A DNA stretch of 45,970 bases from Chloroflexota bacterium (GTDB lineage: Bacteria; Chloroflexota; Anaerolineae; Aggregatilineales; Phototrophicaceae): the NCBI GenBank assembly GCA_026707665.1, contig JAPOWK010000040.1, positions 1-45,970 of the forward strand, read 5' to 3'. The position numbers were made by a program, and so were the translations under genes. This document shows positions 32,947 to 41,704 of this stretch, piece after piece; position 1 is the stretch's first letter; each line of letters starts with the position of its first letter. The notes beneath the pieces were generated by a model. That model was not told where the DNA came from. It saw only the letters and a list, made by a program, of their open reading frames with translations, and ran no database searches.

Positions 32947-34620
32947 TCATTCATGGACTGTTAGCGTTCCCAAAGGCGCGCGAGCATCAATAAATGGCGC
33001 TCCATCGCCGTCGCTGGCGGGTACGCGCTTTTGGTCGGTAAGTCGATAGAGACCGGTGCTTATCTGGTATTGCCCGGGCGCGAGATCAGTTGGCAGCGGC
33101 ACAGCCCAGGTCTCGCTATCGGCCAGACCGCGATACCAAAGCCGGGTTGGCAAGCGCCGACCCAGCGGCTGCTGATCATAGCCCCACCACTCGCTGCTGC
33201 TGACTTCAACAAAATGCAGAAACTGCGCCAGGTCTTCTGTTTCGTTGTTGTCGCTGCGCCACCAAAATGTGACATCTAGCGTTTGGCCCGCTTGGGCGGA
33301 TTCGGGCAAGCGGACCGCTTCCAGCGCGAAGCCGTTTTCGAATAGGGCGACGGGCGCCAGGGACCTGCCAGTCGGTGCTGTCTCGAGAGCGAATTCATCC
33401 AGGATGACTTGCGTATCGTTCAGTTGCTGATGATCGCTAGCGATGACAGACAGCGGCATAAAGGCGCCGCCTTCCGCCCGCCATAGCGTCAATGTGACCC
33501 AGAGCGCGCGATTGCGGTCCGCATCCGGCGGAATGATCAACTTTGCCCACTGGCGGTATACCGGCAAGTAGCCGGGCGCCAGCAGGAATTCCAGTCGCTG
33601 ATGAAGAAACGTGTCATGGCTGACGATCGAGTTGCCGTGTTCCTGGTCGACCAGGTGAATGGAATAACCGATCGCGCTGTCATCCCATGCGCCCGACGAC
33701 AAGAAGAGATGAATAGAAAAGTCTTCTTCTCCGCCTTCGATTCGATAGCCCTGCAGCCGCAAACCCGATTCAAACTCGATCGCGGCCGGCTGCGCAATCG
33801 CTTGTGAAGTGATAGGTAGGATGGACCCGCTCTGCCAGAGAACGAGAAGCCAAATGACCGGCCAGGCGTAGAGCGCAAGTCGGACTCGTTGCGGCGGCGC
33901 CGGCGCGCATATTGTAAACTGCCCGAGCAAAGCGACGAGAGCAAGCCAAATCCCGGCAAACTCCATGGATTCTTCAATGAAGTACATGTCGAGGCAGGGC
34001 TCAATTTGCAAGAGATCGCCGAATCCGCAGAATTGCCGTTCCGCTTCGAAGGCAAGCGCGCCAACCCCGCTCAGCGCCAAGCCCGCCAGAAAGCAACCCT
34101 GCCAAATCCAGTAGCGCCGGCGCCCGCGCCAGGCGACGATAAGTGTCGTCACGGCCAGCACCACGCCAAGCGCCGCGTAAAGCCGCTCCCAATCCGGTAT
34201 CAGTTCGTGCAGATTACCGTATTCATCGCGCGCCAGGATCAAAAACAGGAGGCCGATCGCCAGCAGATGGAATCGGTCCCGCGCGCTTCTTTGGCTGCCG
34301 AGCCAGGCCGCCGCAAGGGCAACCGCTCCGGCAAGCGCCAATTGCATGGAAGCGAGCGTCGAAGGGATATTCCATTCGCGGTCCAAATGCCAGAGCCAGT
34401 ATTCGAAGCTGGAAGCTGGCTGGAGCTCCACCGACGCCACAATCACGACAAGCTGCGCCGCCAGCAGGATCGCCGCCAGCCGCCGTGATACCGGCGACAG
34501 ACGCGGCATAAGCCAGCCGAAGACGATGAAGCAGACCGGGACATATTGCAGCAGGAGGAAAGCGCGGATCAATGTCTCTGGTGGAATCACAACTGAGCCG
34601 CCCACGCTCGGGCTAAACAA
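32947..34620 (-). CDS. Membrane protein, tandem family member 5 (unknown function)
   Basis: A 557-residue protein and last of five paralogues. About eight helices fill residues 15-270. Family signatures are LWHLDREWNIPSTLASMQLAL, RDEYGNLHE after helix 4 and EESMEFAGIWLALVALLG at helix 7. An extracytoplasmic part follows: a first beta-rich domain (about 285-400) and a second with DLAQFLHFVEVSSSEWWGYD, LPTRLWYRGL, LPTDLAPGQYQISTGLYRL and a terminal PLGTLTV. The second domain resembles tails of large membrane glycosyltransferases I associate with Chloroflexota. No enzymatic motif is recognised. Start TTG 34620 is uncertain. Confidence 0.75.
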   Translation of the reverse strand: MFSPSVGGSVVIPPETLIRAFLLLQYVPVCFIVFGWLMPRLSPVSRRLAAILLAAQLVVIVASVELQPASSFEYWLWHLDREWNIPSTLASMQLALAGAVALAAAWLGSQRSARDRFHLLAIGLLFLILARDEYGNLHELIPDWERLYAALGVVLAVTTLIVAWRGRRRYWIWQGCFLAGLALSGVGALAFEAERQFCGFGDLLQIEPCLDMYFIEESMEFAGIWLALVALLGQFTICAPAPPQRVRLALYAWPVIWLLVLWQSGSILPITSQAIAQPAAIEFESGLRLQGYRIEGGEEDFSIHLFLSSGAWDDSAIGYSIHLVDQEHGNSIVSHDTFLHQRLEFLLAPGYLPVYRQWAKLIIPPDADRNRALWVTLTLWRAEGGAFMPLSVIASDHQQLNDTQVILDEFALETAPTGRSLAPVALFENGFALEAVRLPESAQAGQTLDVTFWWRSDNNETEDLAQFLHFVEVSSSEWWGYDQQPLGRRLPTRLWYRGLADSETWAVPLPTDLAPGQYQISTGLYRLTDQKRVPASDGDGAPFIDARAPLGTLTVHE

Positions 34621-34676
34621 GCCCTCTGCCGCGATTCGCGCAAGCTCCTCTTGTCATTTTCGCTCATCACAGGATG

Positions 34677-36413
34677 TCAGCGGTGTATCATCAGGAATCC
34701 GAGCGGCACACGATCGTCGACATAGGGCCTTCCGTTCTTATCGCTCGCCTCCAGGCGCACAAGGTCGCTCAGGCGATACAATCCGGTGAACAGGGCGTAC
34801 TTGCCCGCCGCGACATCCGCCGGTATCGGTACTTCCCATGTTTCGCCGTCTTGCAAGCCACTATACCACAGCCGCGTCGGCAATCGCGCGCCCAAGGGCA
34901 GCTGATCGAAGCCCCACCATTGGCCGTTCTCGCTCGCGCCTGCCTCGCCGGCTTCCGATGGTGACGCCGGCACGAAGTGCAGAAATTGCGAGTAATCTTC
35001 GCGCCCGTGCCTCTCCGTCTCCCAGTCAAACGAGAAATTCACGGTCGAGCCAGCCTGCGCGCGCTCCGGAATTTGGACTTGATTCAGCGTAAATCCGTTC
35101 TCAAAAACTGCTATTGGGGAGGAGGTCGAGCGGGTCGCCTCCGCTCTTAGCGCCAATTCCCCCAAGACGACCTGCGTCTCATTCAGCAGCCTCAGATCGC
35201 TGGCGTCCACCGCTTGTGGAAGGAATTGGCCGCCGGTCTCCCGCCAGTGCGTCAGCACGATCCAGAGCGCGCGATTGACGGGCGCCGCCGGCGGTATGTG
35301 AAGATCAATCGCCTGCGCGTATACGGGCTCGTAGCCGCGCCCCCCGGGCCAGACGGCATAGCGGCGATGCGCGTAGACTTCGCGGCTGGCCACAGATTCG
35401 CCCGAGACCTGGTCGACTAAATGAACAGAAAAGCCCAGCTGCTCAAGTTCGATATCATAGGGCAAGAACATGAAGGCGATAGCGGGCAGACCGCGTCCAT
35501 CGGTTTGGAATCCGTGCAACTGCGCATTCGACTCGAACAGCACCGAGGCCCGCTGTGCCGGTGGCTGGACTTCAAAGCTGTTGACCGGGGAATATCGGAC
35601 CAACAACAGAATCCAAACCAGCGGGAAGAAATGCAACAACCACCAGCCTCGAGGCGACAATGTCGCCCTTCCCCGCGAAAGCCGACAAAGCAATGCCAGC
35701 AGCACCACCCAGGCGCCGAGAATCTCGACAATCTCCTCCGGGCTTCGGTAGAAGTAAAAACAGCCATCCAGGCGCAGAATGCCGATATCGCCGCATACTT
35801 CCGGCAGCATGTCGATGATGCCGCCTCCAATCGCCATGATAGCAAGGCCGAACAGCAAAATAATGAGGGGGCCGCGCTCGTCTTTCGGCGAATACGCCGT
35901 CACCAATGTCGTGACGATGATTACCGCCGCGCCCAGAATGAAGTAATTCATTCGCCAAGCGGTCTCGGTTATGGATTCTTTCCAGGCGAAAAACTCTTCC
36001 AAACCAAGAATGATGAAAATGACTGCCAGCGCCGCGAAGTAAACACGTTGAACGACCCCGCCTTCTCGGTAGGCCCAGGCTGTTGCAAGCGCAAGGCCGC
36101 CGATTAGCGCCAGCTGCGCCGAACTAAAGATGGATGGGATATTCCATTCCAGGTCCAGGTGCCAAAGCCAAAAAGCGAAGCCGGATTCTGACTGCTGTTC
36201 AATCGCAACGACGATCAGCAGTAGTTGCAGGGCCAGCAAAATGCATGCCAGTAGCTTGGCCGGCCGCGACAACGCGGGCATGATCCGCCGAAAGGCAAGC
36301 AAGCCGGCTGGGATGTACAACATTGCGACGAAGATGCGGAGCAATGTCTCCGGCGAAAGGACAAGTTCAACGCCACCGTTCAAGGTCCCGCTCCAAAGGC
36401 TAGTGGCATCCAA
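34677..36413 (-). CDS. Membrane protein, tandem family member 4 (unknown function)
   Basis: A 578-residue paralogue with the same layout. Helical half: LWHLDLEWNIPSIFSSAQLAL, LEEFFAWKE, and EEIVEILGAWVVLLALLC. It has the longest C-terminal domain, with an extra Glu/Ala/Gly stretch (PASPSEAGEAGASENGQWWG) between FLHFV and the Trp-rich motif. LPTRLWYSGLQDGETW and YALFTGLYRLSD follow. The start codon is uncertain (TTG 36413). It lies 56 bp upstream of member 5. Confidence 0.75.
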   Translation of the reverse strand: MDATSLWSGTLNGGVELVLSPETLLRIFVAMLYIPAGLLAFRRIMPALSRPAKLLACILLALQLLLIVVAIEQQSESGFAFWLWHLDLEWNIPSIFSSAQLALIGGLALATAWAYREGGVVQRVYFAALAVIFIILGLEEFFAWKESITETAWRMNYFILGAAVIIVTTLVTAYSPKDERGPLIILLFGLAIMAIGGGIIDMLPEVCGDIGILRLDGCFYFYRSPEEIVEILGAWVVLLALLCRLSRGRATLSPRGWWLLHFFPLVWILLLVRYSPVNSFEVQPPAQRASVLFESNAQLHGFQTDGRGLPAIAFMFLPYDIELEQLGFSVHLVDQVSGESVASREVYAHRRYAVWPGGRGYEPVYAQAIDLHIPPAAPVNRALWIVLTHWRETGGQFLPQAVDASDLRLLNETQVVLGELALRAEATRSTSSPIAVFENGFTLNQVQIPERAQAGSTVNFSFDWETERHGREDYSQFLHFVPASPSEAGEAGASENGQWWGFDQLPLGARLPTRLWYSGLQDGETWEVPIPADVAAGKYALFTGLYRLSDLVRLEASDKNGRPYVDDRVPLGFLMIHR

Positions 36414-36451
36414 TCCGTCAGCGGATATTCATCCGCAAGTTGCGCGAGCCC

Positions 36452-38098
36452 TCACGCGTCGATGGTCAACGTACCCAATGGAACAGCCGCGTCGGTGAAG
36501 GGTTTCCCGTCCACGTTCTTTACCGGCAGCCGCTCTAAATCACGTTGGCGATAAAGCCCGGTAAACACCGTATAGCTTCCTGATCCAAGCTCGGCCGGAA
36601 GCGGCGCCGCCCAAGTCTCCCTGTCGACCATGCCACTATACCACAGGCGTGTCGGTAAGCGCGGGCCCAGCGGCTGCTGGTCAAAGCTCCACAGCGCGCC
36701 GCTGTCTTCGTGCACAAAGTGCAGGAACTGCGCATAATCCTCCCTGCCATCCGCGTCCATCCGCCAGCGAAAGGCGACGGGCATGGTCTCGCCAGCCCGT
36801 GCTTGCTCCGGCAATGTAAAGCCGTCGAGACCAATCCCGCCATCAAATGTTGCCACCGGAGGCGCCAGAGACGGCGCCGTTTCAGCGCGCAGCACCAGTT
36901 CGTCCACAACAACCTGCGTATCGCTCAAGAGCCGGCGATCGCTCTCCAAAATCTTCTGATACACGAAGTCATCACTGCTTTTGCGCCATACTGACATCAC
37001 CACCCAGAGCGCCCGATTGGTCGGCGCTTGTGGCGGGATCTGCAGCGCAAGCGGCTGTTCATAAACCGGCGTATAGCTCTTGCCGCTCAGGAAACCGAGA
37101 TGAACGCGGTCGGCCCATTGATTGCGGCTGGCGATTGAGTCGCCGGTGACCTGATCAACCAGATGCACCGAATAGCCTATACCGGATTCTACCGCCTGTT
37201 CACTCACCCATAGAAAGGCGGATGAAGGCAGCCGCTTGGCATCCGAACTGTAACCGTACAAGTGTAGACCCGACTCGAACCGAACGGATACCGGTTCTGC
37301 TGGCAAGCTATAATGGAAGCCCGGAACCGGCGAAATCGCGAAACAAATGAGAATCCAGGCGACAGGCAAGGCGTACAGGACCCGGCGCAGCCTCGGTCCT
37401 GGCTTGGGCACGATATATGAGAACCAGCCGAGCATGGCGACCAGCGTCAGCCAGCTGCCCAGCAGCTCCAGCGTCTCTTCCAGGATAGAGCGGTTCAGGC
37501 AGCCGTCGACGACAAAAAGAAGTACATGATTGCAAATGCCAGACAGCGCGTCGAACAGGATCGCGCCCGCGCCCACGAAAGAAAGACCGACAATGAGCAA
37601 GATGAACCACCGGCGCATGCCCCACGGCGATCGCAGCGCGACAATGGCTCCTAGGGTGGCAAGCGTCGCGCCAAGAATCGCGTAATGCAGCGGCCAATCA
37701 GGAACCGGGTGTTTCGTATCAAGGAATTCTTCCAGCGCAATGAAGAGAAAAATCAGCCCTATGCTCACCGTGCACAGTCGCTGCCAAGCAGGTCGCTCAT
37801 TGGCCAACCAGGATGTCAGGAGAATGACAGCGGCGACCAGCGCCAACTGAGTCGAAGCGACGCCGGAGGTAAAGTTCCACTCGAAGCGCATGCTCCATAG
37901 CCACTCCTCTGTCGCGGTATTGGGTTGCACCACTAAAGCGGCCACAATGACAAATGCCTGTGCTGCCAGAAAGCCGGCCGCAAGGCGCCTCGCAATCGGC
38001 GTCATGATGGGAAAAAGCCAGCGGAATATGCAAATGCTGACCGGCGCGTAAAGCAAAATCAGCAGGATCCGGAGGAATGTGTGGGGCGAGACTATCAC
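36452..38098 (-). CDS. Membrane protein, tandem family member 3 (unknown function)
   Basis: A 548-residue paralogue. Signatures are LWSMRFEWNFTSGVASTQLAL (Asp of the first motif replaced by Arg), LEEFLDTKH, and EETLELLGSWLTLVAMLG. C-terminal repeats of the family follow: DYAQFLHFVHEDSGALWSFD, LPTRLWYSGMVDRETW, YTVFTGLYRQRD and a terminal PLGTLTID. Start GTG 38098, with CGGAG upstream. It lies 38 bp upstream of member 4. Confidence 0.75.
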   Translation of the reverse strand: MIVSPHTFLRILLILLYAPVSICIFRWLFPIMTPIARRLAAGFLAAQAFVIVAALVVQPNTATEEWLWSMRFEWNFTSGVASTQLALVAAVILLTSWLANERPAWQRLCTVSIGLIFLFIALEEFLDTKHPVPDWPLHYAILGATLATLGAIVALRSPWGMRRWFILLIVGLSFVGAGAILFDALSGICNHVLLFVVDGCLNRSILEETLELLGSWLTLVAMLGWFSYIVPKPGPRLRRVLYALPVAWILICFAISPVPGFHYSLPAEPVSVRFESGLHLYGYSSDAKRLPSSAFLWVSEQAVESGIGYSVHLVDQVTGDSIASRNQWADRVHLGFLSGKSYTPVYEQPLALQIPPQAPTNRALWVVMSVWRKSSDDFVYQKILESDRRLLSDTQVVVDELVLRAETAPSLAPPVATFDGGIGLDGFTLPEQARAGETMPVAFRWRMDADGREDYAQFLHFVHEDSGALWSFDQQPLGPRLPTRLWYSGMVDRETWAAPLPAELGSGSYTVFTGLYRQRDLERLPVKNVDGKPFTDAAVPLGTLTIDA

Positions 38099-38183
38099 AT
38101 GAACAAACTCCGATGTCTGTTCCGCTTGAGTTCAACTGCGATCTTTCGCCCGGCTCGGTAGCGGTGGCGGCAAATGATGGGAG

Positions 38184-39833
38184 TTAGCGCTCGACAGTTA
38201 GGACGCCGACCGGCACACGAGCATCGGGGAAGAGCCTTCCATCTGCGCTCGTAACCGGCAGCCGCTCTTTGTCACTTTGACGATAAAGTCCCGTGTACAC
38301 CGCATAATTCCCGGGCGCGAGATCCGCCGGAAGCGGCGCCGCCCAAGTTTCTGTGTCGACCATGCCACTATACCACAAGCGTGTCGGCAGACGCGCGCCC
38401 AAGGGCGGCTGGTCAAAGACCCACCATTCGCCGCTCTCCGTATGCCCAAGATGCAGGAACTGCGCGAGATCCTCGCGTCCCTCGGTTTCGCTGCGCCAGC
38501 TAAAGGCGATGGGCAGATCCGCGCCGGCTGTGGCCCGCTCGGGCAGGATAGCGCCGGTCAATAGGAACCGATTGTCAAACCGAGCCAGGGGCATAGCCGA
38601 GGGCGCTGTTGAGGCGGCCGGCAGCACAAACTCGCTCAAGATGACTTGACTGTCGCTGAGCAATGGCAGATCGCTTTGCAGAACATCCTGCCGAACAAAG
38701 TCGCCATCTTCGTTTCGCCAGAACGTGAGAACTAGCCATAAGGCGCGGTTTACCGGGGTCGTCGGCGGAATTACCAGCTCAGTCGCGTCTCGATAAACCG
38801 GCAGATAATCGGGACCAAAGAGCAAGAATTCCAATTGCTTGCTGACATGCTCATTGTGATTGGCCACCGTCTCTCCACTTGCCTGGTCGATAAGATCAAG
38901 GGAATAGCCCACAACGGCGCCACTGATGGAATTCCAGCGCCATACATTGGCTGCGGAATACAGGTGAATATCAAACTTGCCGTCGCTTGCGTCGATGCGA
39001 TAGCCGCGCAGGCTGATTTCCGACCGGTACTGCACATTTGCTGATTGAGCCAGCAAGCGCATCTCCAGACGCGGATGAAGATGATAGAGCAGCAGCAAGA
39101 GAATCGAGACCACCGGTACAGCATAAAGCAGGCGCCTAACTGCGGCGGATGGAGAAGGATCGGCAACCGTAAATTGCCCCAAAACGGCGATAAGGGCTAG
39201 CCAAGCGCCGAGAATCTCCAAGGCTTCTTCCATGTATCCTCGAGTGCCTGAGCTGGGCAGTTGGTCGACGAAAAATGACCCCAGCGCATTCAGCGCCAAG
39301 CCCGCTAGGAGACAAGCGTGCCACTTCCAGGCGCTGCGCGGCGAGCGAGCTGCCACAACCAGAGTTGCCGCCACTGTGACCAGGCCGAGCACGATCATTG
39401 ACTGGATCCAACTTGATTCCTGCATATAGCTCTTGAAAGACAAGAATTCATCCAGCGCTACCCAGGCAAAAACCAGGAACAATCCAAATAGATACAGGCG
39501 CGTCAGCGTCGGACGCCGTTTGGTCTGCCACGCGCCTAGGAGCGCCACTCCGGCGACGGAGCCGAGCTGCATGGATGCGACGATAGACGGTATATTAAAC
39601 TCGCGATTGATGCTCCAGAGCCGCTCCTCAAAAGCCGTTGCCGGCTGCACAAATAACGACAAGCCGATAACGATGACTTGCAGCGCCAGCATCGCGCCTG
39701 CCAGCCGCTTGGCATTTGCCGAAAGGCGTGGAATCAACCGCCAATAACTGATCAGGCAGACGGGCAGAAACAGAATCAGCAGAGACGCGAGGATCCGTGA
39801 CATGACTGAAACTGGATACAAGCCAATGTTCAC
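38184..39833 (-). CDS. Membrane protein, tandem family member 2 (unknown function)
   Basis: A 549-residue paralogue. Signatures are LWSINREFNIPSIVASMQLG, LDEFLSFKS, and EEALEILGAWLALIAVLG. The C-terminal domain has DLAQFLHLGHTESGEWWVFD, LPTRLWYSGMVDTETW and YAVYTGLYRQSD. It lacks the Cys pair seen in members 3-5 before the EE motif. Start GTG 39833 after GGAG. It lies 85 bp upstream of member 3. Confidence 0.75.
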   Translation of the reverse strand: MNIGLYPVSVMSRILASLLILFLPVCLISYWRLIPRLSANAKRLAGAMLALQVIVIGLSLFVQPATAFEERLWSINREFNIPSIVASMQLGSVAGVALLGAWQTKRRPTLTRLYLFGLFLVFAWVALDEFLSFKSYMQESSWIQSMIVLGLVTVAATLVVAARSPRSAWKWHACLLAGLALNALGSFFVDQLPSSGTRGYMEEALEILGAWLALIAVLGQFTVADPSPSAAVRRLLYAVPVVSILLLLLYHLHPRLEMRLLAQSANVQYRSEISLRGYRIDASDGKFDIHLYSAANVWRWNSISGAVVGYSLDLIDQASGETVANHNEHVSKQLEFLLFGPDYLPVYRDATELVIPPTTPVNRALWLVLTFWRNEDGDFVRQDVLQSDLPLLSDSQVILSEFVLPAASTAPSAMPLARFDNRFLLTGAILPERATAGADLPIAFSWRSETEGREDLAQFLHLGHTESGEWWVFDQPPLGARLPTRLWYSGMVDTETWAAPLPADLAPGNYAVYTGLYRQSDKERLPVTSADGRLFPDARVPVGVLTVER

Positions 39834-39928
39834 AGATACGCTCCTCGCTACTAGAAATGCCTATTTCTTGCGAAAGCCAATCTATCGGCAGACAGAGGCG
39901 AGCAATAACTTTCGGCAAGACATCGAGC

Positions 39929-41590
39929 CTAGACGCCCTCGATCATCAGGCTGCCTAATGGGACGCGCGCATCGGCATAGGGCGCGCCATTCACATCGCT
40001 CACGGGTATGCGTTCCTTATCGCCAAGGCGATACAGTCCGGTGAAGACTTGGTATTGCCCGGTCGCCAAGTCCGGCGGCAGCGGCACCTCCCAAGTCTCG
40101 TTTTCAGTCAGTCCCGCGTACCATAAGCGAGTCGGCAGACGCGCGCCCAGTGGCTGGCGGTCCAATACCTGCCATTCACCGCTGCCAACATGCCCGAGAT
40201 GCAGAAACTGAACGAGCTCGTCCCCGGCTGCGGCATTCGCGCGCCAGGTAAAGGACACAGACAGGGCAGTCCCTGAGCGGGCGCTTTCTGGCAGGTCCAC
40301 CATGCCCAGCGTATATGCGTCGTCGAATTCCGCCAATGGAAGGAAGACATCAGCGGATGGCGCCCTAAACACAAGTTCGTCCAGGACGATCTGCGTCTCA
40401 TTCAGCTGGTGGTGGTCACTTTCGATCACTTTCTGGCTGACGAACTCATCGCCTTCATCGCGCCAAACGGAGAGCGTGATCCAGTAGGCACGGTTGGCTG
40501 GCGATTCGGGCGGAATTTTCACTACGATTCGCTGCCGGTATACATGCGTGAAACCGGGAGCAAGCAGCAAATGAAATTGTGGCAGCGCGTGTCGGTCGCG
40601 ACTGGCGACGGACTTGCCGCTGGCTTGATCGACAAGATGAACGGAGAATCCCGCACGCTCATAGTGGCTGCGCCAGGCGGAGGGATAAAGCCATATATGA
40701 ATCTTGTGGCGGTTCCAATCCAGCGTGTAGCCAAGCAAGTTTACGCCTGATTCGAACGCGATGGCTGCTGGCTGAGCGTTTAGGCGCAGCTCAAGACGAG
40801 GGCGCCAGACATCATTGGTGACTAGGAGAATCCAGCAAACTGGCAAAACGAACACGAACAGGTAAATGAGGCGAGGCAGTTTTGGCGCCGCTTCGGCAAG
40901 AATGCCCAGGGCCGCGACCAGCATCAGCCATACGCCCAGGAATTCGAAGGATTCCTCCAAATTGTAGAAATACAGGCAGCCTTCCAGTTGAATGGAACCC
41001 AGACGCCTGCACATTTGCGGCAAGGCATCCACCATCATCGCGCCCATCACATTGAGCGCCATGCCCGCCAGAAGCCCGATATACCACAAACGGGCGCGGC
41101 GAGGCGAGCGCGCTGTCGCCAACAGCGCCATGCCGGCAATTGCGATTCCGGCAACGATGTACGCTGTTTCAAGAACCAGGTCGGTTTCGTGCAGCGTGAA
41201 GTATTCGTCCCAGGCGAGGAAGAGAAAGAACAGACCGATAGCGGCGACAAACAGCCGATAGCGCCTGTGATAAGCCCGCGCCAGCAGGGCGGCCGCCAGC
41301 GAGGCGCCACTGACCAGCGCCAGTTGCATTGAGGCGAAGGTGCTGGGGATATTCCATTCCTGATCCAAATGCCAAAGCCATCCCTTGAGTTCCCACCGGG
41401 GACTGTCTTCCAGCCCCACGATCAAAATCACGATCTGGGCGGCCAGCATGCTGATCGCCAGAAACCGGCCGCCCAACGACAGGCGTGGAAACAGCCGACG
41501 AAGGACGACATAGCAAATAGGCGCGTACAGAAGAAGGACCAGTATTCGCATTAACGCGCCGGCTGAAATCGCAATGTCAGTGTTATGCAT
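39929..41590 (-). CDS. Membrane protein, tandem family member 1 (unknown function)
   Basis: A 553-residue paralogue and first gene of the array. Signatures are LWHLDQEWNIPSTFASMQLAL, WDEYFTLHE, and EESFEFLGVWLMLVAALG. The C-terminal domain has ELVQFLHLGHVGSGEWQVLD, LPTRLWYAGLTENETW and YQVFTGLYRLGD. I place the start at ATG 41590 with AGGAG ten bases upstream; an ATG at 41623 has no such signal. Promoter not identified in the 115-base gap before it. Confidence 0.75.
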   Translation of the reverse strand: MHNTDIAISAGALMRILVLLLYAPICYVVLRRLFPRLSLGGRFLAISMLAAQIVILIVGLEDSPRWELKGWLWHLDQEWNIPSTFASMQLALVSGASLAAALLARAYHRRYRLFVAAIGLFFLFLAWDEYFTLHETDLVLETAYIVAGIAIAGMALLATARSPRRARLWYIGLLAGMALNVMGAMMVDALPQMCRRLGSIQLEGCLYFYNLEESFEFLGVWLMLVAALGILAEAAPKLPRLIYLFVFVLPVCWILLVTNDVWRPRLELRLNAQPAAIAFESGVNLLGYTLDWNRHKIHIWLYPSAWRSHYERAGFSVHLVDQASGKSVASRDRHALPQFHLLLAPGFTHVYRQRIVVKIPPESPANRAYWITLSVWRDEGDEFVSQKVIESDHHQLNETQIVLDELVFRAPSADVFLPLAEFDDAYTLGMVDLPESARSGTALSVSFTWRANAAAGDELVQFLHLGHVGSGEWQVLDRQPLGARLPTRLWYAGLTENETWEVPLPPDLATGQYQVFTGLYRLGDKERIPVSDVNGAPYADARVPLGSLMIEGV

Positions 41591-41704
41591 GAATGTGAGA
41601 CTCCTGTGCGCGGCCTCACTCATCCAGTCGCCAGAGCAAGCTGCGGCGATGGCGATTCATAAGTCGATTGTAGTCGCTGCGAATAGTCGCGGGAATAGGG
41701 AGCC

